Source of the DNA: CAJWPI01 sp964571215
Lineage (GTDB): Bacteria > Pseudomonadota > Gammaproteobacteria > Magnimaribacterales > Magnimaribacteraceae
Direction: 5' to 3'
DNA length: 8,413 nucleotides
Assembly (NCBI GenBank): GCA_964571215.1
Contig: CAZMZZ010000050.1
Coordinates: 1-8,413, forward strand
Shown: positions 7,091 to 8,413 of the stretch, piece by piece
Numbering within the stretch: position 1 is the first letter of the stretch
How the letters are laid out: every line of letters begins with the position of its first letter
The notes under the pieces: generated by a model
What the model was told of the DNA's origin: nothing
What the model saw: only the letters and a program-made list of their open reading frames with translations
The model's database searches: none
Translations under genes and position numbers: made by a program

Positions 7091-8356
7091 CTATCTTACC
7101 ACCAACAAATCACTCCAATTTGTTGTGTACTTAGGTGATTGTAAATATCTTTGCATTGACCAGGGCTTTTTTATACCTTGTGCTGCAAAAGTAATTTTTA
7201 CCTCGCCAGTGCTATTAATTTTATCTATGGTTTTCATGAGCTTTTCACTTTTTGGCCGCTTACATTCTGGTATAAAAAAATCAGATTGATAAATTCCTTT
7301 GTCATAAAAATCACTTAACATCACACCCGCTTTTATAAAATTATACCCTTCTTTGTAGATTCTTTTTGAGAGCATTCTTGTAGCATATAAAATATCACGG
7401 GTATCATTTGTTGGTGTATTGAGTGTGTAGCTTAAAATATTACTGTATTGTTGATCTTGCAATCTAAAAGGGTTTGTTCTCATAAACACAGAGACCACTC
7501 TGCAGTATTGCTTCTCACGTCTTAGTTTCTCTGCTGCCCTTGCTGCATAATCACTTATAGCTTCATTAATTGATTCTAGAGTTGTCACTTTCTTACCAAA
7601 TGTTCTACTAACCACTATTTCTTTTTTAGTTTTTGGCTGTTCTTCTAGACCAATACAAGGATATCCCCTTAATTCCATTACAGTTCTTTCTAAGACAATA
7701 CTAAACCTTCTTCTAATTAATTTTATATCAGTATCTATTAGTTCAAGGGCTGTTGTAATTCCCATTTTATTAAGATGTTTTTTTAATTTACTTCCTATAC
7801 CCCAGACTTCTCCTACTGGCATGATCGACATAAGTTTTCTCTGTCTTTCTGGTTTAGATAAATCAACAATACCTTGTGTAGCTGAATATTTTTTTGCACC
7901 ATAACTAGCAGCTTTAGCAAGAGTCTTTGTTGGCCCTATACCAACACGAACAGGCATTCCGGTCCAGAGTCTGACTCTTTCCTGACATTCATAACCAAAC
8001 TCTTTTAGATCAGTACAGAAGTTTATACCACTGAGATCTAAAAAAGCCTCATCTATACTGTAAATCTCCATGCTTGGTGCCAAGCCTTCAAGTGTCTGCA
8101 TAACTCTAGTTGATATATCTGCGTATAATTCATAGTTTGAAGAGAAAGCTACCCCTCCTTTTTTACTAAAAGAGTCTTTTATTTTGAACCAAGGTTCACA
8201 CATCTTTATACCAATATTTTTTGCTTCTTTAGAAAGTGCAACAACACAACCATCGTTATTTGAGAGAACAACGACTGGTACATTCTTTAGATCAGGCCTA
8301 AATATCCTTTCACAAGATGCATAAAAGCTATTGCAATCAACTAGGGCGTAGGTCAT
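7091..8356 (-). CDS. umuC: DNA polymerase V catalytic subunit UmuC (Y-family)
   Basis: UmuC with two processed UmuD' subunits forms translesion polymerase V, which copies past damaged bases in the SOS response. The 421-residue protein matches E. coli UmuC (422) end to end. Palm-domain catalytic residues are Asp7 (LVDCNSFYASCE) and Asp102/Glu103 (YSIDEAFLDL); the steric-gate tyrosine expected after FY is Tyr12. VLSNNDGCVVA (30-40), SSNYELYAD (72-80), GPTKTLAK (141-148) and VWGIGSKLKKHL (184-195, helix-hairpin-helix part) follow. The little-finger domain carries SRTFGKKV at 250-257. QSDFF at 357-361 sits exactly where E. coli has its beta-clamp motif QLNLF. The C-terminus is complete (SPKYTTNWSDLL). 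ATG 8354-8356 lies 3 bases after the umuD stop with no clear Shine-Dalgarno sequence, so it is probably translationally coupled. Base composition resembles the neighbours, with no sign of recent transfer. Confidence 0.97.
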   Translation of the reverse strand: MTYALVDCNSFYASCERIFRPDLKNVPVVVLSNNDGCVVALSKEAKNIGIKMCEPWFKIKDSFSKKGGVAFSSNYELYADISTRVMQTLEGLAPSMEIYSIDEAFLDLSGINFCTDLKEFGYECQERVRLWTGMPVRVGIGPTKTLAKAASYGAKKYSATQGIVDLSKPERQRKLMSIMPVGEVWGIGSKLKKHLNKMGITTALELIDTDIKLIRRRFSIVLERTVMELRGYPCIGLEEQPKTKKEIVVSRTFGKKVTTLESINEAISDYAARAAEKLRREKQYCRVVSVFMRTNPFRLQDQQYSNILSYTLNTPTNDTRDILYATRMLSKRIYKEGYNFIKAGVMLSDFYDKGIYQSDFFIPECKRPKSEKLMKTIDKINSTGEVKITFAAQGIKKPWSMQRYLQSPKYTTNWSDLLVVR

Positions 8357-8359
8357 GAT

Positions 8360-8413
8360 CTAATAAGTATTTATTGCAGCAATTACGACGCCAGCAATTT
8401 CTAGTTCTTCGTT
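8360..8413 (-). CDS. umuD: UmuD C-terminal end (S24 peptidase; remainder beyond right edge)
   Basis: On the minus strand the last 54 bases read as 17 codons plus TAG: NEELEIAGVVIAAINTY. This resembles the conserved end of UmuD/LexA-type S24 peptidases, where an acidic-hydrophobic strand is followed by GVV (E. coli UmuD ends with DVFGVVIHVVKAMR). Its position directly before umuC, same strand, 3 bases apart, makes umuD the natural call. UmuD cleaves itself with RecA filaments and then joins UmuC. The catalytic Ser-Lys pair and any LexA box would lie outside the window, so SOS control cannot be seen here. Confidence 0.8.
   Translation of the reverse strand, partial: NEELEIAGVVIAAINTY

Noticed and set aside
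8357..8413. A LexA box or SOS promoter directly before umuC
   Set aside because: The three bases before umuC and the preceding codons belong to umuD; no CTGT-N8-ACAG pattern is present. The SOS promoter should be upstream of umuD, outside the window.

Overview
The window is compact, AT-rich bacterial chromosome, roughly one third G+C by eye. The gene order folC, dedD-like SPOR gene, cvpA, purF is the classic gammaproteobacterial arrangement, as in E. coli. AcnB, MiaE and UmuDC fit the same group. Very small intergenic gaps, low G+C and nearly no visible Shine-Dalgarno sequences suggest a streamlined, possibly marine, gammaproteobacterium. SAR86-like is a guess from style, not a demonstrated placement.

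Layout. Positions 1-3361 (+) hold one tight operon: the 3' two thirds of folC, a small membrane-anchored SPOR protein, CvpA (TGATG stop-start overlap with the SPOR gene) and full-length PurF. After 3 bases the convergent acnB (-) fills 3365-5989. A short divergent region (about 62 bases) holds plausible back-to-back promoters sharing an AT-rich, partly symmetric -10 segment. To the right, a DUF1289 protein with a long C-terminal extension and miaE (+) form a two-gene unit whose ends overlap by 8 bases. After another 3-base gap comes convergent umuC (-), preceded on its own strand by the last 17 codons of umuD, which runs off the right edge.

Function. The left operon joins folate polyglutamylation (FolC) to the first committed step of purine synthesis (PurF), a pathway that uses folate cofactors, with two envelope proteins between. 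AcnB is the TCA-cycle aconitase. MiaE is the diiron tRNA hydroxylase that makes the final change to the modified adenosine at position 37. The DUF1289 protein has a four-cysteine putative metal site and no known function. UmuC with UmuD makes DNA polymerase V for SOS translesion synthesis.

Every gene looks intact except the two cut by the window edges. I see no mobile element, CRISPR array, RNA gene or phage gene. No gene-free stretch exceeds 300 bases; the longest is about 62 bases. I found no convincing new system. The observations worth a second look concern start sites, the acnB/DUF1289 promoter region, the DUF1289-miaE pairing and the absence of terminator room between convergent genes.
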